Source: Variovorax sp. Sphag1AA (GTDB lineage Bacteria; Pseudomonadota; Gammaproteobacteria; Burkholderiales; Burkholderiaceae_C). Taken from it: a stretch of 64,000 nt of DNA. A model generated the notes under the pieces. The model was not told where the DNA came from. It ran no database searches and saw only the letters and a list, made by a program, of their open reading frames with translations. Of this stretch, positions 49,178 through 58,334 are shown piece by piece (the stretch's first letter is position 1; each line of letters begins with the position of its first letter). The position numbers and the translations under genes were made by a program. The DNA lies in contig NZ_JACHYC010000002.1 of NCBI RefSeq assembly GCF_014192575.1, positions 1 to 64,000 of the forward strand, in the 5' to 3' direction.

Positions 49178-50254
49178 ATGCAATCAGCGATCCGCACCCA
49201 AGAGCTGAACCCTGCGAAGCTCACCTCTCTCTTCCGCAAGCAATTCGAACTCTGCCGTGTCGGTCCCGGCCAGACCGTCGCGATCGTGAGCGACCTCGGC
49301 ACACGCCGCGAATACATCCAGGCCGCCTTCGCGGCGTCGCAGGAGATCGGCTTCGACATCTACGAGATGTGCGTCAACGCCATCCCCGGATGGACCAGCG
49401 TCGGCGTGCCCACCATCGGCAAGTGCAAGGGCACGCTCGAAGCGCTGATGGCGGTGGACATGGTGCTCATCTTCCACGTCCCGCTCTTCTCGAAGTGGCT
49501 GCGCGACGTGCAGGCCAAGGGCGTGCGCGTGCAGATGATCATCGACGCGCCGGACGATCTCTACCAGCTGCAATCGCCGCCGGGGCTCAAGGAAGCCGTG
49601 GTGCACGCACACAAGCTCTATGAGAAGACGCGCGACGTTCGCGTGACCAGCAAGGCGGGCACCGACCTCACCTACAAGTGCGGCGAATACCCGGTGATGA
49701 GCCAGTACGGCATGGCCGACGAGCCGGGTCGCTTCGACCACTGGGGCGTGGGGCTGTTGCACACCTTCCCGAACGAAGGCAGCGCGCAGGGCCGCGTGGT
49801 GATTGCTCCGGGGGATGTGGTGATCCTTCCTTACTGCCGGTACGTGCAGGACGCGATCGAGCTTGAAATTCGTGACGGTCACATCGTCAGCATCGAAGGC
49901 GGCCTCGACGCTGCGCTGATGCGCGAGTGGCTGGGCGAAGGCAAGACCAGCGAGAACGACAAGGACCCGTATGCGCTCTCGCATCTGGGCTGGGGCCTGA
50001 ACCCGCAGTGCCGCTGGGATTCGCTCGCGCTCTACGGCGATGCGCCCGAGCGCAGCCGCGCAGCATCGCGCAGCTTCCCCGGTAACTTCCTCTTTTCGAC
50101 CGGACCGAACACGCAGGGCGGCGGCAAGCGCACCACGCGCGGCCACTACGACGTGCCGATGCGCAACTGCACCATCTCGCTCGACGGCAATGTCGTGGTG
50201 AAAGAAGGCCGCGTCGTCGATCCGAAGATGATCGTCGAGCGCGTGGCGCGCTGA
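49178..50254 (+). CDS. NicX-like ring-cleaving dioxygenase (2,5-dihydroxypyridine 5,6-dioxygenase family)
   Basis: A 358-residue protein that resembles NicX, the non-heme iron enzyme that opens 2,5-dihydroxypyridine to N-formylmaleamate. NicX is related to M29 aminopeptidases, and such proteins are often labelled leucyl aminopeptidase. The iron ligands of NicX (two His and one Asp) appear as His in ALSHLGWGLNP (about residue 267) and the H-x-D in RGHYDVPM (about 320-322), at almost the same positions as I recall for NicX. It is the first gene of a long operon with a molybdenum hydroxylase, the enzyme type that makes hydroxylated N-heterocycles. The actual substrate may differ from dihydroxypyridine. 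Confidence 0.75.
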   Translation: MQSAIRTQELNPAKLTSLFRKQFELCRVGPGQTVAIVSDLGTRREYIQAAFAASQEIGFDIYEMCVNAIPGWTSVGVPTIGKCKGTLEALMAVDMVLIFHVPLFSKWLRDVQAKGVRVQMIIDAPDDLYQLQSPPGLKEAVVHAHKLYEKTRDVRVTSKAGTDLTYKCGEYPVMSQYGMADEPGRFDHWGVGLLHTFPNEGSAQGRVVIAPGDVVILPYCRYVQDAIELEIRDGHIVSIEGGLDAALMREWLGEGKTSENDKDPYALSHLGWGLNPQCRWDSLALYGDAPERSRAASRSFPGNFLFSTGPNTQGGGKRTTRGHYDVPMRNCTISLDGNVVVKEGRVVDPKMIVERVAR

Positions 50255-50270
50255 ACCGGAGACGCGCTTC

Positions 50271-50738
50271 ATGCTCATCGAAGGTCAATTCCCCATCGCG
50301 GCGCCGCCCGAGACGCTGCTGGTTCATTTGTTCGACGCAGGTCTGATGGCCTCGTGCCTGCCCGGCTGCGAAAAGCTCGAAGCACTCGATGCCGACCGCT
50401 ATCGCGCGGTCGTCGGCATCTCGATGGCGGGCATCAAGGCGCGCTTTGACCTGCTGGTCGAAATCACCAAGCGCGACGACCGCAATGTCTGGGCGGTCAC
50501 GCGCGGCGACGAAGGCGGCCACGCCAGCAACCTGCAGGCCGACAGCCAGGTCAGCCTGCAACCCACGCCCGAAGGCACGCTGGTCAACTACCGCTCCGAG
50601 GTCTCGGTGACTGGCCGTCTCGGTCGCTTCGCGCTCGGCATGATGAAGAAGAAGGCGCAGAGCATGGGCGACGAATTCGCGGTCAACCTGCAGCGCAAGC
50701 TCGAGCAGATCGGCGCCGCACCGGCCGCGCAGCACTGA
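50271..50738 (+). CDS. CoxG-like SRPBCC protein
   Basis: A 155-residue protein of the CoxG/SRPBCC superfamily, which helps place or mature molybdenum hydroxylases at the membrane. It has the N-terminal FPIAAPPETLLVHLFD segment, LPGCEKLEAL (about residues 35-44) and a C-terminal amphipathic stretch. CoxG family members accompany carbon monoxide dehydrogenase and many related hydroxylases. It lies directly before the genes for the FAD, iron-sulfur and molybdenum subunits. Confidence 0.8.
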   Translation: MLIEGQFPIAAPPETLLVHLFDAGLMASCLPGCEKLEALDADRYRAVVGISMAGIKARFDLLVEITKRDDRNVWAVTRGDEGGHASNLQADSQVSLQPTPEGTLVNYRSEVSVTGRLGRFALGMMKKKAQSMGDEFAVNLQRKLEQIGAAPAAQH

Positions 50739-50748
50739 AGGATCGACG

Positions 50749-51600
50749 ATGACGACGCTACAGGGGCTTTATCGCCCGAAGACCGTCGCCGAAGCCACGG
50801 CGCTGCTCGCGCAGGACCCGGAAGCCAAGCCACTCGCGGGTGGCGCGACGCTGGTCGCAATGCTCAACGCCCGCGTGCTCGAACCCGCTGCGCTGGTGAG
50901 TCTCGCGGACATCGACGAGATCAAGGGCATCAGCACCTTGCCCGACGGACGTGTGCGCATCGGCGCCTTCACGCGCCATCGCGACACGGCCGCTTGCACG
51001 CTGCCACTGGGCAGTTGTGCAGTGGTGCCGCATGCGGCATCGCAGATCGCCAATGCGACGGTGCGCAACATGGGCACCATCGGCGGCTCGATCTCGTTCG
51101 CCGATCCGGGGCTCGACTATCCGCCGGCGCTGGTCGCCGCAAAGGCGGAGATCGAGATCGCATCCACCGAAGGCCGACGCACGCTGCCGGCTTCCGAGTT
51201 TTTCGTGGACTGGTATCTCACCGCGCTGGAGCCGGGCGAGATGGTCACCGCCGTGTACCTGCCGGCCAACGATGGTGGCGTAGGCACCTATGTGAAGCAC
51301 GCACGCGTGGCGGGTGACTACGCGACCGCATCGGTCGCTGCCTGCCTTCATGGCGATGCAAGCCTGAGCGTCGCGGTAGGCGCATGCGGGCCGACACCGC
51401 TTTCCGATCCGGAAGCCGATGCAATCCTGTCCTCCGATCGCAGCGATGCCGGTATCACCCGCGCCGCGCAGATCCTCGTCGAGCACGCCGATCCGTTGGA
51501 TGACGTTCGCGGCAGCGCGGACTACCGCCGCCAGTTGATTCCCCGACTCCTGCTGCGCGCCGTGCGCACCGTCGAAGCCGCCCACCGGAGCGCTGCATGA
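50749..51600 (+). CDS. Molybdenum hydroxylase FAD-binding (medium) subunit
   Basis: A 283-residue CoxM/NdhF-type subunit that passes electrons from the iron-sulfur clusters to FAD and then to an acceptor. FAD motifs AGGATLVAMLNARV (about residues 27-40) and NMGTIGGSISFADPGLDY (about 105-122) are clear. Its stop overlaps the start of the 2Fe-2S subunit gene (ATGA). The three subunit genes stand in the order medium-small-large. Confidence 0.88.
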   Translation: MTTLQGLYRPKTVAEATALLAQDPEAKPLAGGATLVAMLNARVLEPAALVSLADIDEIKGISTLPDGRVRIGAFTRHRDTAACTLPLGSCAVVPHAASQIANATVRNMGTIGGSISFADPGLDYPPALVAAKAEIEIASTEGRRTLPASEFFVDWYLTALEPGEMVTAVYLPANDGGVGTYVKHARVAGDYATASVAACLHGDASLSVAVGACGPTPLSDPEADAILSSDRSDAGITRAAQILVEHADPLDDVRGSADYRRQLIPRLLLRAVRTVEAAHRSAA

Positions 51601-52082
51601 ATTCCCCGATCACTCTCCATGTCAACGGCGAGAGCGCGCAGGTCGATGCGGGCCTGCACGACACGCTGCTCACCGTGCTGCGCGACCGCCTTCAACTCAC
51701 GGCGGCTAAGCGCGGCTGCAACCAGGGCGTTTGCGGCGCCTGCACCATCAGCGTCGATGGGGTGCCGATGCGCGCGTGCCTGAGCCTCGCGCACAACTGC
51801 GAAAGTGCCGATGTGAAGACACTCGAAGGCCTTCAGGACAGCCCTGAGATGCGCGCGCTCCAATCGGCTTTCGCGGCTTCGGGCGCCTTCCAGTGCGGCT
51901 TCTGCACGCCGGGCATGCTGGTCAGTGCGCGTGCGCTGCTGCAGCGCAACCCCGATCCGGACGATGCGGCGATCCGCTCCGCGCTCTCCGGCAACCTGTG
52001 CCGCTGTACTGGCTACGTGAAGATCATCGACGCGGTGCGCACTGCGGCACACGCGCTGCAAGGCGAAGGAGTCGCATCGTGA
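51597..52082 (+). CDS. Molybdenum hydroxylase 2Fe-2S (small) subunit
   Basis: A 161-residue protein with two [2Fe-2S] domains. The plant-type cluster is bound by [18 protein letters not shown] plus RACLSLA (about residues 39-65), the second by [12 protein letters not shown] and [11 protein letters not shown] (about 100-140). It bridges the molybdenum and FAD subunits. The GTG start of the large subunit overlaps its stop. Confidence 0.92.
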   Translation: MNSPITLHVNGESAQVDAGLHDTLLTVLRDRLQLTAAKRGCNQGVCGACTISVDGVPMRACLSLAHNCESADVKTLEGLQDSPEMRALQSAFAASGAFQCGFCTPGMLVSARALLQRNPDPDDAAIRSALSGNLCRCTGYVKIIDAVRTAAHALQGEGVAS

Positions 52083-54415
52083 GCGCGGCCGTCGTCGAAA
52101 TCCCCGGCGGTGTCGGCCAGGCCATTCCGCAGCTCGAAGCGGACGAGAAACTCACCGGCCGCGCGCAGTACATCGCCGACCTGTATCGCCCCGGCATGCT
52201 GCACGGTGCGATCCTGCAGAGCCCCTACGCGCATGCGCGCATTCGCGGCTACGACCTGAGCGAAGCGCTCGCGCTCCCCGGCGTGCGCGCAATCGTGACG
52301 GGCGACGACCTCGACGATGCGCACAAGATGGGCGCGTTCATCAAGGACGAGCCAGCCTTCGCCAAGGGCAAGGTGCGCTATGTCGGGGAAATCGTCGCGG
52401 CGGTCGCTGCCGATACGGAAGCCATCGCGCGGCAGGCGACGAGGCTCATCCGTGTCGACTACGAAGAGCTGCCCGCGGTGCTGAGCCCCGAAGAGGCGCT
52501 CGCACCCGGCGCCGCGCTGGTGCACGACAACACCGACGCCTACATCAAGGTGTTCGATTCGGGCACCGACGGCAACCTGTGCTCGCGCACGTCCTTCCGT
52601 TCCGGCGACATCGACAGTGCATGGGCCCAATGCGACGTGGTGGTCGAAGGCCACTATCAGACGCAGGCGCAGGCGCATCTTTCGCTCGAACCCTGCGGTG
52701 CACTGGCCGAGGCAGATGCGGCGGGCCGCGTCACGCTGTGGTCCGCCAACCAGTCGGTGTTTCGCGTGCAGGCGAGCGTGTGCGAATCGCTCGGCTTGCC
52801 GATGACGCGGCTGCGTTGCCTCACGCCGCGCATCGGCGCGGGCTTCGGCAACAAGATGGAAGCGCACGTGCAGCCGGCCGTGGTGCTGCTCGCGCTCAAG
52901 ACGCGCAAGCCGGTCAAGCTGATCATGAGCCGCGAAGAGGACTTCGAAGCGGTCCGTGCACGCCACCCGGTCACGATCCGCATGAAGACCGGCGTGAAGC
53001 GCGACGGCACGATCGTCGCGCGCGAGACCGAACTGCTGCTCGACGGAGGCGCATTCGGCGACGACAGCCCGGGCGTGCTCGGCTATGCGCTGCTGATGAA
53101 CTGCGGTCCCTACCGCATCCCGCATGTGCATGCGCACGGCCGTGTGGCGTACACCAACAAGCTGCGCTTCGGCGCGTTCCGCGGCTTCGGCGTGCCGCAG
53201 GTGACCTTCGCGTCGGAATCGCAACTCGACGAAGTCGCGCAGAAGCTCGGCATGGATCCGATCGCGCTGCGCCGCAAGAACATGCTGGTCGATGGCGATC
53301 CATGGTTCGGCGGCCAGCCGATTCTTTCCAACGGCCTCGCGGATTGCCTTGACATCGTGCAGAAGGAATCGGGCTGGCCCGTGCCCTCCGACGCTGCGCC
53401 CGGCCGCCGCCGCGGCTTCGGCGTGGCGTTGACTGCGCATATCAGTGGTCTGCTCGCTTCAGGCGCGATTGTTCGCGTGCTCGAAGACGGCACGGTGCTG
53501 CTCAACACCGGCGCGGTTGATATCGGGCAAGGCTCCAACACCGTGCTTACGCAGATGTGCGCCGAGGCGCTCAAGCTGCCGGTGGACCGCGTCGCCATCG
53601 CGAGCCCGGACACCGATGGCTCCCCCTACAACTGGGGCACCACCGCGAGCCGCGTGACCTACGTGGCCGGGCGCTCGGTCGTGGGTGCCTCCGAAGAGGT
53701 CGCAGACAAGCTCAAGCAGCAGGCCAGCGAGATGCTCGAATGCTCGGTCGAAGACCTTGAGTTGCTTCCGGGCGGCAGGGTCGCGATCAAGGGCGTCGAG
53801 CAGCGTTCGGTCAGCTTCGCCGAGATCTCGGGCCGTGCCCACTGGGCAGCGGGCGGGCCGATCATCGGCACCCACAGCTGGGTGTTCAACCAGAAGACGG
53901 TGGACCCCAAGCGCGCAGTGGTGCAGGGCCTGCCGTTCCCGCAGATCGGCATCTACAGCTTTGGCGCGCTGGTGGTCGAGGTGGAAGTCGACGAACTCAC
54001 CGGCAAGGTGCGCGTGGTGCGCGCGTGGTCGGCCTGCGACATCGGCCGCGCGATCAATCCGACGATGGCGACCGGGCAGATCGAAGGCGCCTTCGTACAG
54101 GGCATGGGCTACGCGCTGACTGAAGAGATGGTCTGGGACGGCGCACGGCTCGCGAACCCGAGCCTCATGGACTACAAGATCCCGACCTTCGCGGAGCTGC
54201 CCGAGAGCCTGAAGGCCTACCTCGTCGAATCGAACGAACCCAGTGGCCCGTTCGGCGCGAAGAGCGTGGGCGAGATCGGCATCAACGGTGTTGCCGGGGC
54301 CATCGCGAACGGCATCGCGCAAGCGACCGGCGCGCGACTGCACCAGTTGCCGCTGACGTCGGAGCGCGTACTGAACGCGCTCCTGGCGCAGGAAGGCGAG
54401 GAGGCAGCATCGTGA
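52079..54415 (+). CDS. Molybdenum hydroxylase large (molybdopterin) subunit
   Basis: A 778-residue xanthine-dehydrogenase-family catalytic subunit. The N-terminal domain (GRAQYIADLYRPGMLHGAILQSPYAHA) is followed by the molybdopterin-binding region. The active-site loop reads GAFRGFGVPQ, the XDH/N-heterocycle type, and the catalytic glutamate is in KSVGEIGINGV near the C-terminus. The carbon monoxide dehydrogenase signature AYxCSFR is absent. Such enzymes hydroxylate carbon next to a ring nitrogen. The GTG start overlaps the small-subunit stop; a longer upstream frame is only read-through of that gene. No XdhC/CoxF maturation gene is seen in the window. Confidence 0.87.
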   Translation: MSAAVVEIPGGVGQAIPQLEADEKLTGRAQYIADLYRPGMLHGAILQSPYAHARIRGYDLSEALALPGVRAIVTGDDLDDAHKMGAFIKDEPAFAKGKVRYVGEIVAAVAADTEAIARQATRLIRVDYEELPAVLSPEEALAPGAALVHDNTDAYIKVFDSGTDGNLCSRTSFRSGDIDSAWAQCDVVVEGHYQTQAQAHLSLEPCGALAEADAAGRVTLWSANQSVFRVQASVCESLGLPMTRLRCLTPRIGAGFGNKMEAHVQPAVVLLALKTRKPVKLIMSREEDFEAVRARHPVTIRMKTGVKRDGTIVARETELLLDGGAFGDDSPGVLGYALLMNCGPYRIPHVHAHGRVAYTNKLRFGAFRGFGVPQVTFASESQLDEVAQKLGMDPIALRRKNMLVDGDPWFGGQPILSNGLADCLDIVQKESGWPVPSDAAPGRRRGFGVALTAHISGLLASGAIVRVLEDGTVLLNTGAVDIGQGSNTVLTQMCAEALKLPVDRVAIASPDTDGSPYNWGTTASRVTYVAGRSVVGASEEVADKLKQQASEMLECSVEDLELLPGGRVAIKGVEQRSVSFAEISGRAHWAAGGPIIGTHSWVFNQKTVDPKRAVVQGLPFPQIGIYSFGALVVEVEVDELTGKVRVVRAWSACDIGRAINPTMATGQIEGAFVQGMGYALTEEMVWDGARLANPSLMDYKIPTFAELPESLKAYLVESNEPSGPFGAKSVGEIGINGVAGAIANGIAQATGARLHQLPLTSERVLNALLAQEGEEAAS

Positions 54416-55281
54416 AGCTCGATCACTACCCGCCGCAGGAGCCGCTGTCGCCGCTCGGTGCGGCGTACCAGGACCGCATCCTGAAGCTCGGCGAAGGCGT
54501 ATCCGGCCATGAAGCGGCCTACGGCGACGATCCGTACCAGACGCTCACGGTATTCCGCCCCGAGCGGCCCACGGGCGACGTGCTGGTGTTCTTCCACGGC
54601 GGCGGCTGGACCAGCGGCTACAAGGAATGGATGTACTTCATGGCCCCTCCGCTGACCGCGCAGGGCGTGACGCTGGTCAGCGCCGGTTATCGCCTGGCGC
54701 CGAAGCACGTCTTCCCGGCCGGCCTCGACGACGCGGCCGATGCAGTGGCTTGGGTGTGGCGAAAGATCGCGTCCGAAGGCGGCGACCCGAAGCGCATCTT
54801 CGTCGGAGGCCACTCCGCAGGCGGTCATTACGCGGCGCTGCTCGCGGTTACCGACGAATGGCGCAAGGCGCGGGCGCTCCCTGCCGATGTGCTGCGCGGT
54901 TGCCTTCCGGTGTCCGGCGTCTATCGATTCGGCGAAGGCAGCGGTCTGTCGGTGCGTCCGCGATTCCTCGGCACCGGCAATGAAGAGCGCACCGACGCAG
55001 CCGCATCGCCATTGCTTCGTCTCGACGGCGCAGTAACACCGCCGTTCCTCATGGCCTACGGCAGCCGCGATTTCCCGCACCTCGTCGCACAGGGGCAGCA
55101 GATGGAAGCGGCCCTGCGCGCCGCCGGCGTGCCGGTGCAAGTCCAGATCCTCGAAGGTTGTGACCACTTCGAGGCCAGCGTCGCCTGTGGCGAACATCCC
55201 GCGGGATGGCCGGCACTCGCAGCAACGTGGATGCGGCAGACCGCTGCATCACCCCATTCCGTCGACACCAGGAGAACGTAA
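54412..55281 (+). CDS. Alpha/beta hydrolase, HGGG esterase / formamidase-like
   Basis: A 289-residue hydrolase. The oxyanion motif FFHGGGWTSGYK (about residues 60-71), the nucleophile GGHSAGGHYAAL (about 130-141) and a C-terminal GCDHFEAS histidine (about 250) are visible. The layout resembles kynurenine formamidase and related HGGG esterases. In this operon it could remove a formyl group left by a NicX-type ring cleavage; that is inference. The GTG start overlaps the molybdenum-subunit stop. Confidence 0.78.
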   Translation: MKLDHYPPQEPLSPLGAAYQDRILKLGEGVSGHEAAYGDDPYQTLTVFRPERPTGDVLVFFHGGGWTSGYKEWMYFMAPPLTAQGVTLVSAGYRLAPKHVFPAGLDDAADAVAWVWRKIASEGGDPKRIFVGGHSAGGHYAALLAVTDEWRKARALPADVLRGCLPVSGVYRFGEGSGLSVRPRFLGTGNEERTDAAASPLLRLDGAVTPPFLMAYGSRDFPHLVAQGQQMEAALRAAGVPVQVQILEGCDHFEASVACGEHPAGWPALAATWMRQTAASPHSVDTRRT

Positions 55282-56481
55282 ATGCAAAGTCCCACATGGA
55301 ATCGCAGGTTGGTCATGAGCAGCATCGCGGCGCTGGCCGCGATGGTCTTCGCGCCGGCCACTTTCGCGCAGGCCGACAAGCCGATACGCATCGGCTATTC
55401 GATGGCGCGCACCGGCATGCTCGCGAACGCCACGCCGTCGCAGAACAACACCTACGAGTTGTGGAAGGAGCAGGTGAACGCGCGCGGCGGCATGGATGTC
55501 GGCGGCGTGAAGCGCAAGGTCGAGTTCGTCACCTACGACGATCAGTCCAAGCCCGAGCAGGCGGTGCGCATCTATGAAAAGCTCATCACCGACGACAAGG
55601 TCGACCTGTTGCTGGCGCCCTGGGGCACGCCATTCCAGATCGCCATCGCGCCGGTGCTGGAGAAGTTCAAGTTCCCGATGGTCGGCAACACGGCCGCGTC
55701 GGTGTCGCTGCGGCAAGTGAAGCCGGGCTACATCTGGTTCCCGACCTCGGCGATCCCGGACCGCATCGGCGTAGAGCTGACGGCGATGCTGAAGGCCAAC
55801 AACGTGAAGTCGGCGGTGGTGATCGCCAACGTGCTGCCCTTCACCAAAGAGATCAAGAACTACCTCGAACCGGAACTGAAGAAGGCCGGCATCGAGATCA
55901 AGCTCTCGACCGAGTACCCGCCGGACATCAAGGACATGACCTCGATCCTCACGCAGGTGAAGCAGGCCAATCCTGACGCGGTGCTCGCGCTCGCGTACCC
56001 GGGCGACTCGGTGCTCTATGCCAAGCAGGCCAAGGAGCTCGGTCTCACCAGCCCGGTTCAGTTCATCGCGATCGGCCCGAGCGATGCCTTCTTCGCGAAG
56101 GCGGTCGGCCCGTCGGTGGCGGAAGACGTGATAACCATCGCGCACTGGTCGCCGCGTCCGGAATGGAAGGGCTCGCAGGCCTTCTATGACGCCTACGTCA
56201 AGAAGTTCGGCGAAGACCCCGACTACCTGAACTCCGCGCTTGCATGGATGTCGCTGGAAATCCTCGAGACGGCGGTTGCGAAGGACGGCCTCGACAAGGC
56301 CAAGATCCGCGACACCATCAGCAAGGACACCTTCGAAACCATCAACGGCAAGGTGAAGTTCGACGGTGTGCAGAACACGATCACGCCGACCGCCTTCGTG
56401 CAGACGCAGAAGGGCAAGCTGCAGATCGTGTGGCCCAAGTCGATCGCGACCGGGCAGTACGAGGCCAAGAAGTCCTGGTAA
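55282..56481 (+). CDS. Branched-chain-type ABC transporter substrate-binding protein
   Basis: A 399-residue periplasmic protein of the LivJ/Peripla_BP_6 family, with a signal peptide ending near TFAQA. Mature protein begins with the family's IRIGYSMARTGMLANAT and has KVEFVTYDDQSKPEQAVRIYEKLI. In catabolic operons of this group such binders take up aromatic or amide compounds. It starts immediately after the hydrolase stop. Confidence 0.88.
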   Translation: MQSPTWNRRLVMSSIAALAAMVFAPATFAQADKPIRIGYSMARTGMLANATPSQNNTYELWKEQVNARGGMDVGGVKRKVEFVTYDDQSKPEQAVRIYEKLITDDKVDLLLAPWGTPFQIAIAPVLEKFKFPMVGNTAASVSLRQVKPGYIWFPTSAIPDRIGVELTAMLKANNVKSAVVIANVLPFTKEIKNYLEPELKKAGIEIKLSTEYPPDIKDMTSILTQVKQANPDAVLALAYPGDSVLYAKQAKELGLTSPVQFIAIGPSDAFFAKAVGPSVAEDVITIAHWSPRPEWKGSQAFYDAYVKKFGEDPDYLNSALAWMSLEILETAVAKDGLDKAKIRDTISKDTFETINGKVKFDGVQNTITPTAFVQTQKGKLQIVWPKSIATGQYEAKKSW

Positions 56482-57372
56482 ATGTCCGTTCTCGACGTGC
56501 TGCTCTCGGGGCAGCTGCTGTTCGCGGCCCTCGTCACGGGATCGCTCTATGCGCTGGTTGCGTTGGGCCTCAACCTGGTCTACGGGACCATGCGGATGCT
56601 CAATGTCGCGCACGGCGACCTCGTGATGCTGGGTGCGTATGCGGCCTACTGGGCGTTCAGCCTGCTCGGCATCTCGCCGCTGATCGCTGCCCCCGTGGTG
56701 GCGTGTCTCGGCGCGCTGATGGGCTATGTGCTCTACAAGGGGCTGTTCCGGCGGCTGCTTGCTGCGCCTTCGCCCAACGCGGGCCGCATGGAGAGCAACT
56801 CGCTGCTGCTCTTCTTCGGCCTGTCGATCATCCTGCAGAACGTGGCGGCGATGGTCTTCACGCCGAACAACCGTGCCTACCAGTACCTCGATGACGTGCT
56901 GCACGTCGGCGATGTCGCGATGACCGGCAACCGCATCGCCGCGCTGGCGGTGGCGGGCACGACCTGCATCGCGATCGCGCTCTTCCTCGGCCGCAGCATG
57001 GCGGGCCTCGCGATGCGCGCGGTGATCGAGCGGCGCGAAGCCGCGTACGTGGTGGGAGTCGACGTGGACCGCGTGCAGTGGGGCAGCTTCGCGCTCGGCT
57101 TCGGCAGCGCGGCGCTCGCGGGTGCGCTCATCTCGATGCTGGAGCAGTTCTCGCCGTTCTCGGGCTTTCCGCTCACCATCGCGGGCTTCATCGTGATCAT
57201 CCTCGGTGGTCTCGGCAATGTGATGGCGGGCCTCGCGGCGGCGCTGTTGCTCGGCGTGATCGAGACTTACGGCGTCGCGCTCACATCGGCCAACCTGCGT
57301 TCGGTGCTGCTCTACGGCTGCTTCGTCGCGGCATTGCTGCTCTTTCCCAACGGCCTTCTGGCGAAGCGATGA
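56482..57372 (+). CDS. livH: Branched-chain-type ABC transporter permease (LivH)
   Basis: A 296-residue permease with about eight hydrophobic segments and the LivH features LNLVYGTMRMLNVAHGDLVMLGAY near residues 29-52. A GLGNVMAGLAAALLLGVIETY stretch is in the C-terminal half. It begins directly after the binding-protein stop and overlaps livM by 4 bases. The symbol denotes family, not leucine specificity. Confidence 0.88.
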   Translation: MSVLDVLLSGQLLFAALVTGSLYALVALGLNLVYGTMRMLNVAHGDLVMLGAYAAYWAFSLLGISPLIAAPVVACLGALMGYVLYKGLFRRLLAAPSPNAGRMESNSLLLFFGLSIILQNVAAMVFTPNNRAYQYLDDVLHVGDVAMTGNRIAALAVAGTTCIAIALFLGRSMAGLAMRAVIERREAAYVVGVDVDRVQWGSFALGFGSAALAGALISMLEQFSPFSGFPLTIAGFIVIILGGLGNVMAGLAAALLLGVIETYGVALTSANLRSVLLYGCFVAALLLFPNGLLAKR

Positions 57373-58334
57373 ACCGACAAACCAATCCTCGCCGCGGCGC
57401 CAGCGGTTGGCTCGCCGCGATGGCGGCCGGCACCATCGCGATGCTGGTGCTGCCCTTCGTCGCCAACGACTACCTCGTCGGCACCGGCCTCACGCTGCTG
57501 ATGTGGCTCGCGCTCACGCAAAGCTGGTGCGTGCTGTCGAAGATGACCGGCTACGTCTCGCTCGGCCACGTGGTGTTCTACGGCCTCGGTGCCTACCTGA
57601 TGGTGGTGACCTGGCAGCAGGCGCCTTTCCCGCTCGTCGTGATCGGTGCGGGCCTCCTTGCAGCGGTGTTTGCGGCCATCGTCGGCCTGCCGGTGCTGCG
57701 CGTGCGCGGGCCGTACTTCGTGATCCTGACCTTCGGCCTCGCCGAGCTGGTGAAGTACATCATCATCGCGGCCGAATCCGCGAGCGGCACCGCGAGCCGG
57801 ATCCTCTTCGGCACGCCGGACCTCATCGTCGTGTACTTCTCGATGTTCGCGCTGGCAGTGCTCGCGACCGGGCTTCTGACTTGGGTCAGCCGCTCGCGCT
57901 TCGGCCATGGTCTGCGTTCGCTGCGCGAAAACGAGGAAGCAGCCGAGACGCTCGGCGTGCCGGTGGTGCGCTTCAAGCTGCTGGCCTTCGTGCTTTCGGC
58001 CGCGATCCCCGGCATGGTCGGGGCTGTGATGGCCCTGCGCTCCACTTACTTCGTGGTGGGCGGCGTGTTCGATCCGATGATCTCCATCACCATGATCGCG
58101 ATGGCGATCCTCGGTGGCGGCGACAACGCGCGCGGGCCGGTGCTCGGCGTGGTGTTCCTGTTCCTCATCCAGGAACTGCTGTGGGCCAACGCGCCGCTGC
58201 TGTACATGATCATCCTCGGCGCGATCCTCATCACCTTCGTGCTGGTGCTGCCCAACGGGCTGGTCGGCATCGCGGAGGCACGTGCACGCAAGCGTGCGGA
58301 GCGTGTACCGGCGGAAGAGGGGGTGAAGGCATGA
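57369..58334 (+). CDS. livM: Branched-chain-type ABC transporter permease (LivM)
   Basis: A 321-residue permease partner of LivH. It shows SKMTGYVSLGHVVFYGLGAYLM (about residues 55-77) and SLRENEEAAETLGVPVVRFKLLAFVLSAAIPGMVGA (about 185-220), both LivM hallmarks. The ATG overlaps the livH stop; a longer frame from 57078 only reads through livH. Confidence 0.88.
   Translation: MNRQTNPRRGASGWLAAMAAGTIAMLVLPFVANDYLVGTGLTLLMWLALTQSWCVLSKMTGYVSLGHVVFYGLGAYLMVVTWQQAPFPLVVIGAGLLAAVFAAIVGLPVLRVRGPYFVILTFGLAELVKYIIIAAESASGTASRILFGTPDLIVVYFSMFALAVLATGLLTWVSRSRFGHGLRSLRENEEAAETLGVPVVRFKLLAFVLSAAIPGMVGAVMALRSTYFVVGGVFDPMISITMIAMAILGGGDNARGPVLGVVFLFLIQELLWANAPLLYMIILGAILITFVLVLPNGLVGIAEARARKRAERVPAEEGVKA

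Noticed and set aside
49178..50254. Leucyl aminopeptidase (M29) label
   Set aside because: The His and H-x-D residues line up with the iron ligands of NicX as I recall them, and the context is aromatic catabolism.
50271..54415. Identification as carbon monoxide dehydrogenase (CoxGMSL)
   Set aside because: The active-site loop reads GAFRGFGVPQ, not the AYxCSFR of form I CODH, and the neighbours are ring-cleavage and hydrolase genes.
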